Shown here one piece after another: positions 30,602 through 42,708 of a stretch of DNA of 64,000 nt. Within the stretch, counting starts at the first letter, position 1; every line of letters starts with the position of its first letter. A program made the position numbers and the translations under genes. The stretch is taken from contig GG745342.1 of the NCBI GenBank assembly GCA_000151295.1, positions 456,447 to 520,446 on the forward strand. Direction: 5' to 3'. The notes under the pieces were generated by a model that saw only the letters and a list, made by a program, of their open reading frames with translations, was not told the DNA's origin and did not search any database. This stretch comes from Allomyces macrogynus ATCC 38327 (Eukaryota; Blastocladiomycota; Blastocladiomycetes; Blastocladiales; Blastocladiaceae).

Positions 30602-32822
30602 CTACGGCAGGTCCGCGCTGGTCTGGTTCTGCAGAATCTGGTGCACCGACTGCAGCAACTCGTGCACAGCCGCGCGGCTCGGGGGCGGAACGCCGCCCGC
30701 TGTCACGGCCGCAAGCTCCTCTTGCAGCTTGGTAAGGACGCGCAGGTCCTCAACAGAGACGTGCGCGCTGTCCTTGTGCGGCGCGCCCGTACTCGGCTTA
30801 GACGCCGACGACGACACATCCGAAGTCGTGCATCCCACATCGGTCCGGGGCGTTGGGTGCTGCAGCGCGTGCGCGTGCCGCGGACCGTAATACGGCTGCT
30901 CTGCGAGACCAGGGGGCGCGGTCGTCGCGAACGGTGGACTGCGTGCCGCCGAGCTCGTGGTCGCGGGGCCCGGCATGCGGAAATCGCTCTGACCATATCC
31001 TTGGGAGCCATGCGAGCGATGCTGGCCGTCGTCGGTCCGCGTCAGGTGCGGCTGCTGCTGCTGTTGCTGCTGTTGCTGTTGCCGGCTCGAGACCATGATC
31101 CTTGCGTCCACCGTCGCCTGCGGCGGCGAAATCGACCGCACCTCGACCGGCATCTGCGGCTGCCCCGTCCCAAACGACATCTGCGCCTGCCTCACCCCGA
31201 TCGGCATCGGGATCTGCCCTTGCACCTCGCCTGCCGGCGTATCCGCATCGAGCACACTCAGCGCGTCCGCGTCCCCGCGCTCCGCCGCGACCGCGGTGGC
31301 ACGCAGCGTTGCGCCCGGAAACTCGCGCACTTGGTCGACGGCGAGATCATAGACTTTGTAGAAATCGTGCTTGCCCGGGTTCGGCGCAAACCAGCGGCGC
31401 AGGTGCGGATGGTACCGCCATGCGCGCTTGGCGAGTTCGGCCGCGGCCAAGTCGCGCGTTGCCGGATCGGCAAAGTAGACGGTGCGCAGGAGCGGCGCGT
31501 CGGTGAGCGTGTCGAGCCGCGGCGGCGCGAGCGGGTCGTGGTCGATGTGGAAGTCCATGGCGCGGGTCGGCGGCGCGGGATGAGGCGGCGGCGGTGCGAT
31601 CGAGGGTGGAGGAGGGCCCGGGTAGCTAAACGGAGCGCCATAGGTTGGGAGTGAGAGGAGGTTGAGGGATCGAGAAGTGGATGAAGCACGCGGACCGTTC
31701 ATTGCGGTTGAACTGGCGCGATAAGAACGTGGTCGGCGGTTCGGCGCGCTCGCTGACGCCCGGCACCTGCTGCAGCCGCTCGAACAGGTCGCCAAACGGC
31801 GGGCCGTGGTACTGGCGCCGGTGCGGCAAGATCATGACACTGCTCCCACCGGTACCAATCCCCGACGAGTGGTATACGCGCCGAGACGGACGCCAGGTGT
31901 TCGGTTCGCGCTGCGTAGGCTGGAATGGCGCTCGGTACTCCGGTAAGCGGTGTGGCTTGATGGTCGTCGGTGCAGTGGTCGGATCGCGCGCGAGACCGGG
32001 GCCAAAGTAGTGTGCCCTGTCGTGGAACTGAGGTCGCGAAGGCTACGTGGGTCATGAATGAGCATCGACCAGGCGGGCCATGGATGAGGAACTGGCGCAC
32101 CGTATTGTGAAATGCCGGCTCGCCTTGCGCGAGGTCAACGTCGAGCGACTTGTCGCGAACTTGGGGGCGAAAAGACTAATTTGGGCACGAATGAGCACCT
32201 GCCAGGTCGCGGCGCATGTGCTGAGCAAACGCACTACACGGTCGAACGACGGTTCGCCTGGAGCAAAGCCCATGTCCATGTCATGACACGGCATACGAGG
32301 ACAATCGTATCCGGGCTCGCTTCGACCCGGTAACTTGTCCTCGACGGTCTCTGGGACGTGCTGCTGCAGGATCGACATCGCAATGCCCATGTGCGGCGAG
32401 GGGAGCGCCGACGGTGGCGGTGTGTCGAGCGCCGCGAGCAAATCCTTGGCCATTGCGTCGTACGACGCGAAAAAGTTGTCGACGGTCGAATCTTGCGACA
32501 GGAATGCTCGGGCAGTTTGCAGTGCCGGGTGCTGGTGCGGAAGGGGCTGCTCCGGGCGCGGGTAGACGACGTGCGGCGTGGGCATCGGCGATCCAAATGC
32601 CGAGCGTGTCGAGCCAGGCATGGACGGAGCGGAAAGCGCGGGGTCGTTGCGGAACAGGTTGGTATGCCACGGCGTCCACGCGTCGTCGGAATCGGCAACA
32701 TTGGTCGATGCGACACCCATACTCGACGCCGACTCGAACTTGGTCGCCGGCGCCGTCGACATGCGTGCGTGCGGAGGAAGGTCCGGTGGAGAACCAAGGC
32801 GGTAGGCGCTCGTGCTCGACAT
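30602..32822 (-). CDS. Probable NOT2-like (CCR4-NOT) protein, exon structure unresolved
   Basis: Minus strand. The best part is 31560-31330: AMDFHIDHDPLAPPRLDTLT, LLRTVYFADPATRDLAAAEL, AKRAWRYHPHLRRWFAPNPG, then a segment resembling the end of the NOT2_3_5 domain of CNOT2 (compare its IDFHV start and the AA.EL..R.WRYH block). After it come a poly-Gln run of ten and a low-complexity tail ending LLQSVHQILQNQTSADLP at 30602. Upstream (32822-32330) an open frame starting MSSTSAYRLGSPPDLPPHAR with LLAALDTPPPSALPSPHMGI may be the N-terminus; between them (32300-31630) coding-looking pieces lie in three frames (FGDLFERLQQVPGVSERAEP is one), so several introns or some decay are likely. In CCR4-NOT, NOT2 scaffolds mRNA deadenylation. 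The two halves could also be separate genes. Confidence 0.45.
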
Positions 32823-33549
32823 GACGGATTCGAGAAGCGGCACAACAGTATTTTAGATGAAGCGCGGCCTGCGGGTCCTTGCGTCGACGCTGCGCCGCGG
32901 CGAGCTGTGGTCAGTGACCGCGGAGCGGCCGATCAGGAGGAACTTGAGAAACTATGAAATGCCGTCGAATGCGCCAAGTCGCGTCGTTTGAAGAAGGCGT
33001 CTTGAGGTTGCGCTGCGATCACAAAGAGGCCAGGTCGATGAGCTCCACGCAGCAGCTGTGCGTGACCGCGTCATGGCATGTTGCCACCTGTTGCATTTGC
33101 TGTTGCTGTTGCTTTTGCTTTTGCTGTGATGTTCTCTCCAAAAGCCCATGTCGTTCGTTGCCCTGGTGCTCCTCCTCGCTCGCGCTCCCTCATGCTCCCT
33201 CGTGCTCATTCGTGCTGCCGCGGTTGATCACGATCGAGTTGCAAATGACCAACGACCAGCTGCACCAGTTTCGGCGCTCATCCAGGCAGCTGTCAAAAAC
33301 CGACGATCATCGCGGCCGCAACAATGATCCGCGCACATATCTCGTTGCTGCTGATCGACGTGATTCTCGCCCTTTGCGAGGCCATTTATTACACAGGCTC
33401 GACTGTCGACCATCCGCCTCAAACCCCTTGGATGTGCTCCATTTTGCACTCACCTCGTGCGCTTTCTTTGCACCTGCAATCCACACCATTCTGCGCTGCC
33501 ACGTGTCGCCGACCACGAACGTCGCAGCGTCGCCGTGGAGGGCGATGCC
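32823..33549. other. Intergenic between divergent NOT2-like and leucine-rich genes
   Basis: About 730 bp. Contains a short TTGCTG/TTGCTT repeat (33097-33126). Frames here look like chance; an F-box-like start of the next leucine-rich gene might be hidden near 33220. Confidence 0.4.
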
Positions 33550-34686
33550 ATGGTGACGCTTGAAATGGGCACGCAAGTTGCAGTTGGGACCATATCCGTT
33601 GTCGAGAGCCTTGACGCTGAAGTCCATTGGGCATGGTATCTTTGCCTGCCATCACGCGATTCGCAACGGCGACTTTTGACTTTTGACCGTCATTTGGATC
33701 AGTCGGATTACGCAGCCCCTGAGGTGAGTTCTCAGTGGTCGCTTGTGCACGTGCCAATTGACCAGAATTGGCGGTTTGTTATTGACAATGCGAACAAAAC
33801 GCACGACGTGCTGCGACAATGCAAGTCATTGACGCTGTGGGGTAATGTTGCGCAACACCACGACTGGGCCGATCTGCCCAAGCTTTGGCTGACTGAGCTT
33901 CGCTTACAGACTGGGTTCACATTGGCGGTTGATACCCTGCTGGCTCTTGACAAGTACATGGCTTCCTCCCAGCTGCGCTCTCTGATCGTTGAACAGTGTG
34001 CTGTTGGCAGCACTGTGCTTGCTCTACTTTTGAAGGCTTATCCCCTGACCCTTGTTCACCTTGAAGCCTATCTCGAACTGCATCATGGACATCGCGATTC
34101 ACACGGCGTTGCTTTGGACGCCATTTTTGTTTTGATTCCTTGGTTTTGTATATTTCGGTATCACATGGACCGTATCCCCCAAATTGGCCACGTCTTGCCC
34201 ATCCTTGCCATGGCGCCCTCTTTGCACGTGCTTGCCCTCACTGCCAAGTCGAATTGGGACTCATGGGAAGACGCTTTCAAAGTCGTAGCTTCAGGATCAC
34301 TTCTACGCGATCACATTGAGGACGATCTCAAGATTGGATTCTGTGCCAGAGCATCTGGTTTCACTACTCGATCTGCAGCCAAGACCTTGACAGAGACGAT
34401 CCTGAACTGTTTTTTTTCGAGCAATGACGCGCCTGTCTGTAAACGTTCCGCTCTGGTCGCCCGACGTTGCCACGGCAGTAGCACAGCTCATGCAACCATC
34501 ACTTGTGTTGTTGTCCCTGGCCAGCAGTGATGACAGGCATGCTGACTTGTGGGCTGAGGTGATCCCAATGCCACTTCACAAGGGCCTCAAGTCACTCTCC
34601 CTTGATTCACTCTTCCCTCAGGTGGGCGAAGTTGGCCCAGTGTTGCCTGACACACTCCACAACCTTGACTGGCCAACTTCTAGCTG
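33550..34686 (+). pseudogene. Leucine-rich (F-box-like) family gene, tandem copy A, frameshifted
   Basis: The main frame from ATG 33550 runs 300 codons with irregular leucine-rich repeats: SQWSLVHVPIDQNWRFVIDN, LPKLWLTELRLQTGFTLAVD, LALLLKAYPLTLVHLEAYLE, ALDAIFVLIPWFC. At a run of eight T (34410-34417) the homologous sequence moves to another frame and continues MTRLSVNVPLWSPDVATAVA, LVLLSLASSDDRHADLW, GLKSLSLDSLFP, stopping at 34685. Copy B 1.5 kb downstream has the same blocks in the same order. Members of this sort are usually intracellular recognition proteins, but no F-box is clear and no function can be named. The single frameshift at a homopolymer could be a sequencing error, in which case the gene may be alive. 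CpG falls off steeply from about 34400. Confidence 0.55.
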
Positions 34687-35284
34687 ATGATGGACGACCT
34701 GGTGTGCATCACCATCCTGTCATCACTTTGCACTCTCATTGTCCAGGCCACTTCACACACAACCTTCCCAATGTTGCTGCTGCAGCTGATGGTCCTGCAT
34801 ACTATGGGCACTTCCGCCAGTCTGGAAAGCGGCGCATGGCTGGCCAAGGTGCCAGTGTCTGTGCATGAGCTGTGGGTGGAACTGCATGTGATTAGTGACA
34901 AGTTTGGTCATGCACTGCATGAATGGGACCACCACCTCACTATTGCAGTGAAGACATATGAGATCGTCAAGGTGCGCATTGAGGCCGAGTTGAAGTGCAT
35001 TGGTGATGACTTTTTGCACAAGATTGAGGTCGATGGGCGGGTCAAGGTGGTCTTTGCAAAGTGGTCATCATGATCACTGCACAATGGAATGCACAGGCAT
35101 GGCGGCCATGAGCAAGTCAATAAACAACTTCATCTTGATTTCACAACAACAGTTGCGATGACCAGCCGCCCAAATATTATCACTGATGCCCAATGGCCTT
35201 CATGGAAACGCTTGCACACATGTATTGCCAAGACCAGCTTGCATGAGGATCAGACGACCCAGCTTGTCAACATGAGCAAAAACA
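34687..35284. other. CpG-poor spacer between the leucine-rich tandem copies
   Basis: Bases 34561-34920 contain only five CpG. A 128-codon plus frame (34687-35073; for example ELWVELHVISDKFGHALHEW) has no recognisable domain, and could be a decayed exon of some other repeat. Confidence 0.45.
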
Positions 35285-36382
35285 TTGAAATCTGTTTCCT
35301 CTCCAGCTGTTGATGCTGGCGCAACTCCCTCTATTGCAACTTCAGCGCACAGGCAGTGGCTTTTCCTGCCCATTGAGCATGAGAGCTATGCGGACTCCTT
35401 GACATCTGAGGCAAGTCGCCAGTGGTCGCTTGTGTACATGCATGGAACCAGATCTGGTGGTTTATTCTCCACCGTTTGGAACTGACACATGGGGTCCTGC
35501 CCAATTGCAAATTGTTGAAGCTGCAATGTTCCATTGCATTGTAGGACTGGACCAATTTCCCCCAGTTGACACTTGCAGAGCTGTGCTTCGATTTGCTCAA
35601 AATATCGATTGATCATGCAGCAGTGCTGGCCAAGCATTTGGTTACAATTAGGCTGTGCTGTCTTGTCATCCACAAGAGGTTGATAGTGCTGTACTTGCAT
35701 TACTGTTGAAAGCCTGCCCATGGCCCTTGTCCACCTTGAGGCAGACTTCTCCTTTGTCTTGCAAACTGATTCTCTCAGTGGTGCCAGGTTGGATGCCCTT
35801 CTTGATCTGATTCCTTGGCTTCATGTGCTCTGGCTCTCCTCTAGCAGTATCTCCAAGTTTCACTGCACCTTGATTGCTCCCACTTGTGCACCCGACTTGT
35901 GCGTGCTCATGCTCACTGCTGTGCCAAATCTCGACTCGTGCGACTTTTTTCAAGCGCCAATTTTGAGTCCACTGTGTGATTGCTTACTTGAGGAGGTTGA
36001 AGTTGGATTTTCTGCCAACACTTTTCTTGATGACATGAATGACAATGAGCGTCTTGAGCTCCCCATGATGACAGCCGCCGTTCTTGACAGTCTTCCTGCT
36101 ATAAGGACGCACTTGCCCCTGAACATGCCACTCTGGACGCCTGAGCTGGCCAAATGTGCTGCATGGCTCACCCGCTCTTCAATTGTGTTGCTGTCCCTGG
36201 CGGGCTCAGTGAGCACTGATTCCTGGGCCACGTTGGCCCCTATTCTACGTTATGAAGGGCTCCGCTCGTTTACATACATGCTTGATGGGTCTGAGTGCTC
36301 CACACGCTCAACTTGGGTGAATGTTGTCTGGTCAATGAAGACTTTGGCAGAATTGGTCTCCCGCCATCCCTGCACACGCTGA
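35285..36382 (+). pseudogene. Leucine-rich (F-box-like) family gene, tandem copy B, decayed
   Basis: Same block order as copy A: ASRQWSLVYMH (35420), then after frame changes LLLKACPMALVHLEADFSFV (35715; several frames meet here), ARLDALLDLIPWLHVLWLSS, LDSLPAIRTHLPLNMPLWTP, SSIVLLSLAGSVSTDSWATL, GLRSFTYMLDG, ending at 36382. The last 220 codons are open, but the N-terminal half is broken between 35460 and 35720. The DNA is CpG-poor and TpG/CpA-rich like the kinesin remnant. Tandem duplication followed by decay is the simplest reading. No function can be given. Confidence 0.6.
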
Positions 36383-36819
36383 TCTTGAATGCCGAACTGT
36401 TTGAGGCCATGCCTTGGCTGGACACATGCACAGACAAACCATGAACAGCAAGTGAAATAGCACGCAGCGATCGCAGCGCTCGTGTGAGCAAGGAAGGATG
36501 GCTGGCTCGGCTGAAGAGCAACACGTCCCGTGACCGCGTCGTGGCTTGCGTGGCGACTCCTTCTCACGTGCACGTGCGCCCCCGCACCGCGTCTGGCCGG
36601 TTCCACGCTCGACACGACAGGAGATGGGTCCTCCAACGCTGTCGTGATTTAGTCGAAAACGAGGAACGTCGGCGCCCCCACGGCGTCGTCGAGTAACGAG
36701 GAAAGGAACCAACCTGCTGCAGCAACGAGGAGGGACTGATCACGGCCGTTTGATGGTCATTTCGGCCAAGTTCGAGTGACTTCCCCGACCCGCATCCTGT
36801 CCCTGCCTGCCTGTCCATC
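36383..36819. other. Intergenic upstream of the SMG7/EST1-like gene
   Basis: About 435 bp where composition returns from CpG-poor to CpG-rich at about 36460-36560. Probably the promoter of the next gene. No other feature seen. Confidence 0.4.
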
Positions 36820-39793
36820 ATGTCGCGCGCACCCGTCATCAAGTCCAATTCCGGCCCGTCTACGCCGTCGCGGTCACCAACCCGGTCCCGTGGGGGCGGT
36901 GGTGGTGGTGGTTCGAGCGGCAACGGAAATGGAAATGGACGACGACGAGGTGGGAGGGGTGGACAGGGTGGAGGAGCGGGAGGGAACGGGAATGGCGGAG
37001 GTGGGAGCCGACCAGCGGCGGGAAACGAACGGGAGGGTGCAGCAAGTCGCGGCGCCGGTCCTTCACCACCAGCAAACGCTCGACTGCATGGCCGGCAAGC
37101 GAGCGGAAACGCTCCCGTCAACGCACGACCCGAATCGGCGCGCGGAGTGCGCCCACCGCGCATGGATCGCGCACGAGCGTCGACTGGATCGTCGGTTCCC
37201 GTGTCGAATCCGTCGTCGGCTGTCGTATCGAACGCGTCGTCGGCAGCAGCGTCGCCGAACCCGGGCGCGTCGCGAACGCCGAGCCCACCAGCACTGGAAG
37301 TGTAGTGATCAGATCTCGTATTTTGGCCGTGATCCTAGGCCAGATTACTCACGTCGGGTTGCGCTCTTGCTGTTCAGGACGCTCGCTGGGCTCGAGGCCG
37401 AGTACCGACGGCTGCTCAGCACCACCGATCCGTTAGCGCAAGCGACGCAGGATGCTCGCGCGCGGTTCGTCTCCGACCTCTTCTTTCGCGTCTGCTTGAA
37501 TTGCTCCTGACCTCGACGCAATGTTTTGATCCAGGTTGTGTTACGCCTACCAGCGGCAAATGCTCGCCGACCCGTGCGCGGCCGTGGCTGACGAGCTCGA
37601 GGCCAAAATGTGGAAAACCGCATTCTACCGGACCATGGACGAGTACCGCAAGCAACTCAAGATGGTGCGTAATTGTGGGCGATCTACCATACGCGAATCC
37701 CGCACTCATGGGACTCTCCTTGCCACTAGGCCCGCCGCAACTCAAAGCCAAGTGGCACTCCCATGGCCGTGACAGCTGCCGCACGCCGCTCATTACTTGC
37801 GCAGCTCGAATCCGACTTTCGCGCATTCACGCACGAGGCGATCGGGTTCTACCTCCACCTCGTCGTCGACCTGCGACACGCCTACGCGCTCCCGCTCTCG
37901 CTGGGTCTCGGCGATCCGGCACCCACTTCCGCGCGCACCGACCATCTCGACACCGCTCAACGCAACGCGGCAGTCCTGCTCTGTTTCCGGTCAATCATCT
38001 ACCTCGGCGACCTGGCTCGGTACCGCGAGCAATTGCTCAACGACGGCGCGGCACCGTCTCTGGCCGTCGCGCACGAGTACTACACGCAGGCGCAGGCGCT
38101 GATCCCCTTCAACGGCAACCCGCACAACCAGCTGGCGATCTTGGCCGCGTCGAAGCGCCACGACTTGAATGCCGTCTACCATTACCTGCGCAGTATGCTC
38201 GCGCCGCACCCGTTTGCGACGGCACGGGAGAATTTGGTGCTGCAGTTGCAGCAGGCGAGCCGGCGCGATGCCATGACGCCGACCGCGCACGTGGTCGCGG
38301 CGCTCGCGCGGTTGTACCTTGATGAGCGCGCTGCGGGTGACGACGCCGGGCACGCCCTCGCAGCGGCCGTTCGAGGCCTCGAAACCGACCCAGAGGCAGT
38401 GCGGCATGCCGTCCTGTGCGCGATCGCCATGGTCCACGTCGTTCCGGATGCACGCCGTGCAGCTGCGCTCGACGAGGTCCTCATGATCGCCACGGACCTC
38501 GCGGGCTCTTTATTGGATGCCAAGACGACCAACGACTATACAGCTCCCACGTGCCTCGGGATCATCCTCGCTTGGATCACAACGACGCCAGAATTCTGGT
38601 CTTGGATCGCGGCCGACCGCGACCGGTTCCTGCTGCCTCAGCTCAACGCCGCCGCACCGCCGCCACTGGCCACCCTCGCCGCGCTCGTCAACGAGCTCAT
38701 GGGCATCCCCATCGACGCGGACGATGACGACGGCACCGGCGACGCCATCGACCTCGTCGGATTCGCGCCGCTCGACGCGTTTTGCGCGTCCATTTGGCCC
38801 ATCGCCGACTCGGACCCGGGGACGCGGCCACTCGGGTTCCGCGGACTCGCGGTCGTCGAGGCGCTGCAGCGCGCGCGGAATGCGCCCGATGCGATGAACC
38901 CGCTCGCGGTCGCGGCACGTGCGGCGCCGTTCCTCGCGCAGTGGAGCGACGCCGTCGAGGCCGCGCTTGGCACTACCACCGTCACCACCGCCGCGCTGGT
39001 GCCGCTTGCGAGCGTGTCGCCACTGCCGGCGCCGTCGGTCCCGCTCCCGCTTCCGCTGCACACGGATGTGTCCCTGCTGCCCCTCCCGGCGGTCCCACTG
39101 CCGCTCCCGCCCATGCGTGCATCATCCATGTCGTCGTCCGGGTCGGACGCAGCGTTCAACCCGTTCGCCGCAGCCCCCGCCTCTTACGAAACCGCCGCGT
39201 GGCCCGCGCCGACGGCACCCGGCACCCTCCCACCTCCCCTTCTCTTCTCGCCGCAGCCGTCGCCATGGACGTCGCAACTCCCCTCGCCGCGCACGAGCAC
39301 GATCGACCCCTCGGCTGCACCGGGCTCCCCACCCGCCGCGGCCCTGCGCACATCCCCCGGCCCGGGCACCGCCGGCGGATCGCCGGGCTCGTACTCGCCG
39401 CTCGAAGGGTCGGCGCTAGCCGACCTCGCGGCGGCCCTGCGCGCAGCAGCGACGACGGTCCCGAGTGCGTCTGCGGCGCCAGTGCCGGCGTGGATGCCGC
39501 ACACACATACGCCGCCCGCCGCGCCGTGGTCGCCGTCATGGACGCCGCCGGCCGTCGGGACGCCAGGGAGCCGGGGTTCGCCCACAGCAACGGCCGCTGC
39601 CGCGGCGGGGGGCTGGCCGGGCGCACCGACGTGGCATGCGGCGGCAGCACCGGTGCCGGCGCATGGGTGGGATGCGCCTGCCGCGGCGGGTGTGTATAAC
39701 CCGTGGGACTCGCCCGTGCTTGTCGCGCCGCCTTCCGCGCCTGGGCCGGTGGCAGGAGCGGGGATAGGGATGGTACGGCCGCCCGGGTTCTGA
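36820..39793 (+). CDS. SMG7/EST1-like protein (EST1 14-3-3/TPR family)
   Basis: Likely exons: 36820 to about 37301, 37339 to about 37494, about 37534 to 37664, 37730-39793. The N-terminus is low complexity (Gly/Asn/Arg-rich from ATG 36820). The family core is clear: LEAYRRLL-like opening (LAGLEAEYRRLLS), ELEAKMWKTAFYRTMDEYRK, AFTHEAIGFYLHLVVDLRHA, then LCFRSIIYLGDLARYREQLL, EYYTQAQALIPFNGNPHNQL, AILAASKRHDLNAVYHYLRS and MLAPHPFATARENL. This is the EST1/SMG5/6/7 domain, a 14-3-3-like phosphopeptide-binding fold plus TPR helices. There is no C-terminal PIN nuclease; instead a Pro/Ala/Ser-rich tail, as in SMG7 (NMD adaptor that binds phospho-UPF1) or EST1 (telomerase subunit). The two cannot be told apart from sequence. 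The joins at about 37302-37338 (only 37 bp) and before 37534 are uncertain. Confidence 0.82.
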
Positions 39794-40682
39794 GTGCGCG
39801 AGGGGGGGATTCGAATGGACGGGCAGGGCGAATGGACAGGGAGCAGTGAAGCCGAGGTGCCGTGTCGTGAACAGTTGAGTGAGGCCGGAAGTGGCGCGAC
39901 CTGGGAACGTAAACCAATTGGAAATCAAGGAAAGGATGCACATGTTGTTGGTACAGCGCGCGGGAAAATCAAAACATGAAAAAATTCGTTCGTGGACGCA
40001 TGGCGGTAGAAAAGAGATAACGTAAAAACGAGAGAAACCAAAACGAATAAGAGGAATGAGGGGACATAGCAGTGTGCGCTGCCCCGACTCGAGCGCAAGA
40101 CGGGGAGGAAAGGGGAACGGTGAGCGGAGATCCATCACCTCCGGCAGGAGAGTAGGCAGGCATCGGCACGTAGAACGGAACGGTGGAGCCGGTGCCCGCC
40201 CTGATCAGTCGGGACGCGCAAAATCTCATTTCCAGCCCCCCGTTCATGTTCCACTCGCTGCGCGCCCCCGTCCTCCCTGCGAATGGGGTCGCTGCTAACC
40301 AATGGGCGCGAGCCACCGCCGCAGGTCGGGAGGAGACCTGGAGGGACAAGAAATCAAGCGCAAAGAGAAAGACACCAGGCTCGCCGGCGAACCCGTCCAC
40401 CGCACGCGCGCGGCTCAGCGGATGCTGCTCAGCAGTCGTACCGCCGCCGTAGCGCGCAGGAGTGAGGGGGCTCGCATTCGACGCGAGACCGCAGACGGGC
40501 TGTCGTCGTGCTCACAGCAGCGCCGTGTCGCGGGTGCAAGTGGACCCACGACCGTCCAGTCCAGCCGCCTGCGGCCACGGCACGGTTCGCGGAGGTCTGT
40601 TCCACCAGTGCGCACGCGAGCGCACGTCAGGTTCTTGATGATCGAGAGATCAGTCGAAACCATTGTCGAGCGACGACAAGTC
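39794..40682. other. Shared 3' region of convergent SMG7-like and SMG9 genes
   Basis: About 890 bp between facing stops. 39960-40060 is A-rich on the plus strand. Several frames exist but none recognisable. Confidence 0.45.
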
Positions 40683-42708
40683 TCACTCGCCGAGCAGATA
40701 CGCCGACCGCTTCAGAAACTCCCACGCGTGCGCGGCATGCCGGAGCCATTCGACCTCGGCAGTCCGCGGTCCACGACGTCGAACCCCAAGAATCTGCGCG
40801 CGTAAAATCTGCACAAGCGCCGTCGGCGGCAGCGGGTACATGTCCTTGTCGGCGTCCATGTCCGGGACGAGGAATGTGTGCACAGCGTGCGCCGACGCAA
40901 ACGCGGGCAGCGCGGTCCCAAGGCCGAGCGGGAGGAGCGAAGACGAGGTCGGCGCGGTGGTCGGGGTCGTGGGCGCCGACTTGAGGTCGGTGGTCGAGGT
41001 CCAGTCGATCGAGGTCGTGCGCGACCGGTTGGCGGTCCCGCGGCGGTGGTGCGTGGTGGCAGGGTTGTGGTGCTGGTCGTGCATGAGGAACGCAGCAAAC
41101 TTGTGCAGGTGCGACGGCGTGTAGAGGAACGGCGGCACCTTGTTCTTGACGTAGACTATGGGCGGCGATGGCATCAGCGTGTGCAATTCGGTCGACACCG
41201 CAGGTAATAATGCGAACATACGAATCGACGCAGTCCCATGGGCACCCGGCACATGCCCCGCGAGCTCGTGTGCGAGCTTGAGGCACTGGACCATTTCGCG
41301 GTCGAGGTGTTCTTCGGCCACGACCAGGACCACGTCGCACACGCACAGCAGCCACGTCGTGATTTGCACATTCAGCACGTCGAGCGAGTGGTCCACGACG
41401 GGGCTATTGGTGCCGTTGGTCGCTTTACCACCACCGCCATTGACAGCACCCGCGCCGCGGCGTGTGGCAAGCGGCGAACTGGCGCCGCCATTCGGGCTCG
41501 GCGACGCGGGCGTGCCGAGCGTGAACACGCCCTTGGACGTGGAATTGCCCTGCACGTCGAGTAAAATCAGCCGGTTGGCCGCAACGTGCACGTCGATGCC
41601 GAGCGTTTTCGGGAACTGGTCGCTGCGCGCCGGGAAAGCCTGGAGTTTCGGCATATCAGCCAACGCAAACCAAGCATTTGGGGGAGGAAGCGCATGCGGA
41701 CCTGGTCGGGCGCCGGCGTGAGCTGCGAGAGAATCATCGACTTGCCGGCACCGGGGCGGCCAATGGCAGCGACAACGAGCGCCGTAGGCTGTTCAGAGAG
41801 GAGCTGCGGACGGCGGAAGAATGGACAGGGGGGAACGGGACGGCGAAGCATGAGAACAGAGAACAGAAGGCCAACAACGAACGCGCACACTGCGCCAAGC
41901 CCGACGTGGCGAGAACCAATCGCAAACCATCCATCCAACTCACCTTGCGCAACTCGAGCGGCTGCATTTTCGTGTGCCGGTCGACGAGCTTGACGGCCTT
42001 GGTCCCGGGCAAGTACCGCACGGGGTCGAGCAGCCGCGCGTCGATGGGCGGCGGCGCCGGCATCGAGCTCGCTGCCGGGAGCGCCGTGGCCGCGGGCGGT
42101 GTATCGAGACCGTGGCTCGGCGGGCGCTGCAGGACGGCAGGCGGTGTACCCGCAACCCGCGGCGCAGTCCCGTTCACGACGGGCGGGCTCCCACCGATCG
42201 AATGGCGAAGCACCGAGGGCGCAGGCGAGGGAGGGCCGGTCACGGCTGTCGATGACGACCGAGGACGGCGGAGCAGCAGGCTGTCGGCATCTGCCGCGCT
42301 GTTGCTGGTGCGTGCCGTAGGCGGGACCGGATCGGCTGCAGCGGAGGCGGGAGCACGCAGCAGGCGCACGTTGCCGAGGTCGGGCGTCGCGGAGCGGCGC
42401 TTCCCACCGCCATTAGCGTGGTGGAGCGCATGGTGGTGGTGCGGGTGCAGGTGCGCTTTCGGGCCCATGCGGTGGGCCGACTTGGCGGGCACGGCGGGTG
42501 TCATGTTGGCGGGTACGACGGGCGCTGACGTCGAGGCGTTGCTCGATGCGGTCGAGACGGTGCTGTTGGAGGCCGAGGAATTGGACGCGAAGCTAGCGAC
42601 AGAAGCACGGTTCGGTCCGGGCAGGTCGGGGTTGAAAAGGCGTGAGGCACGGTGTGCGCGCGGGGCCGGCGGCGCGCGGTCGGAGCGGGCGGCGGCGTGG
42701 TCGGCCAT
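40683..42708 (-). CDS. SMG9: SMG9-like NMD factor (P-loop regulator of the SMG1 kinase)
   Basis: Three exons: 42708-41944, 41803-41702, 41639-40683; 607 aa, all phase 0. The first 210 residues are low complexity (Ser/Ala/Pro with a His-rich stretch). The conserved part follows: MQPLELRK, then LVVAAIGRPGAGKSMILSQL with a P-loop at about 270-277, then TLGIDVHVAANRLILLDVQG, LDVLNVQITTWLLCVCDVVL, VVAEEHLDREMVQCLKLAHE, and PPIVYVKNKVPPFLYTP, ending EVEWLRHAAHAWEFLKRSAY. This is the G-fold of SMG9, which with SMG8 binds and restrains the PIKK kinase SMG1 that phosphorylates UPF1 in nonsense-mediated decay. Budding yeast lacks this complex. Unlike most SMG9 proteins the P-loop is well kept (GRPGAGKS). 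The gene is convergent with the SMG7-like gene, another UPF1-phosphorylation-dependent factor. Confidence 0.87.
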
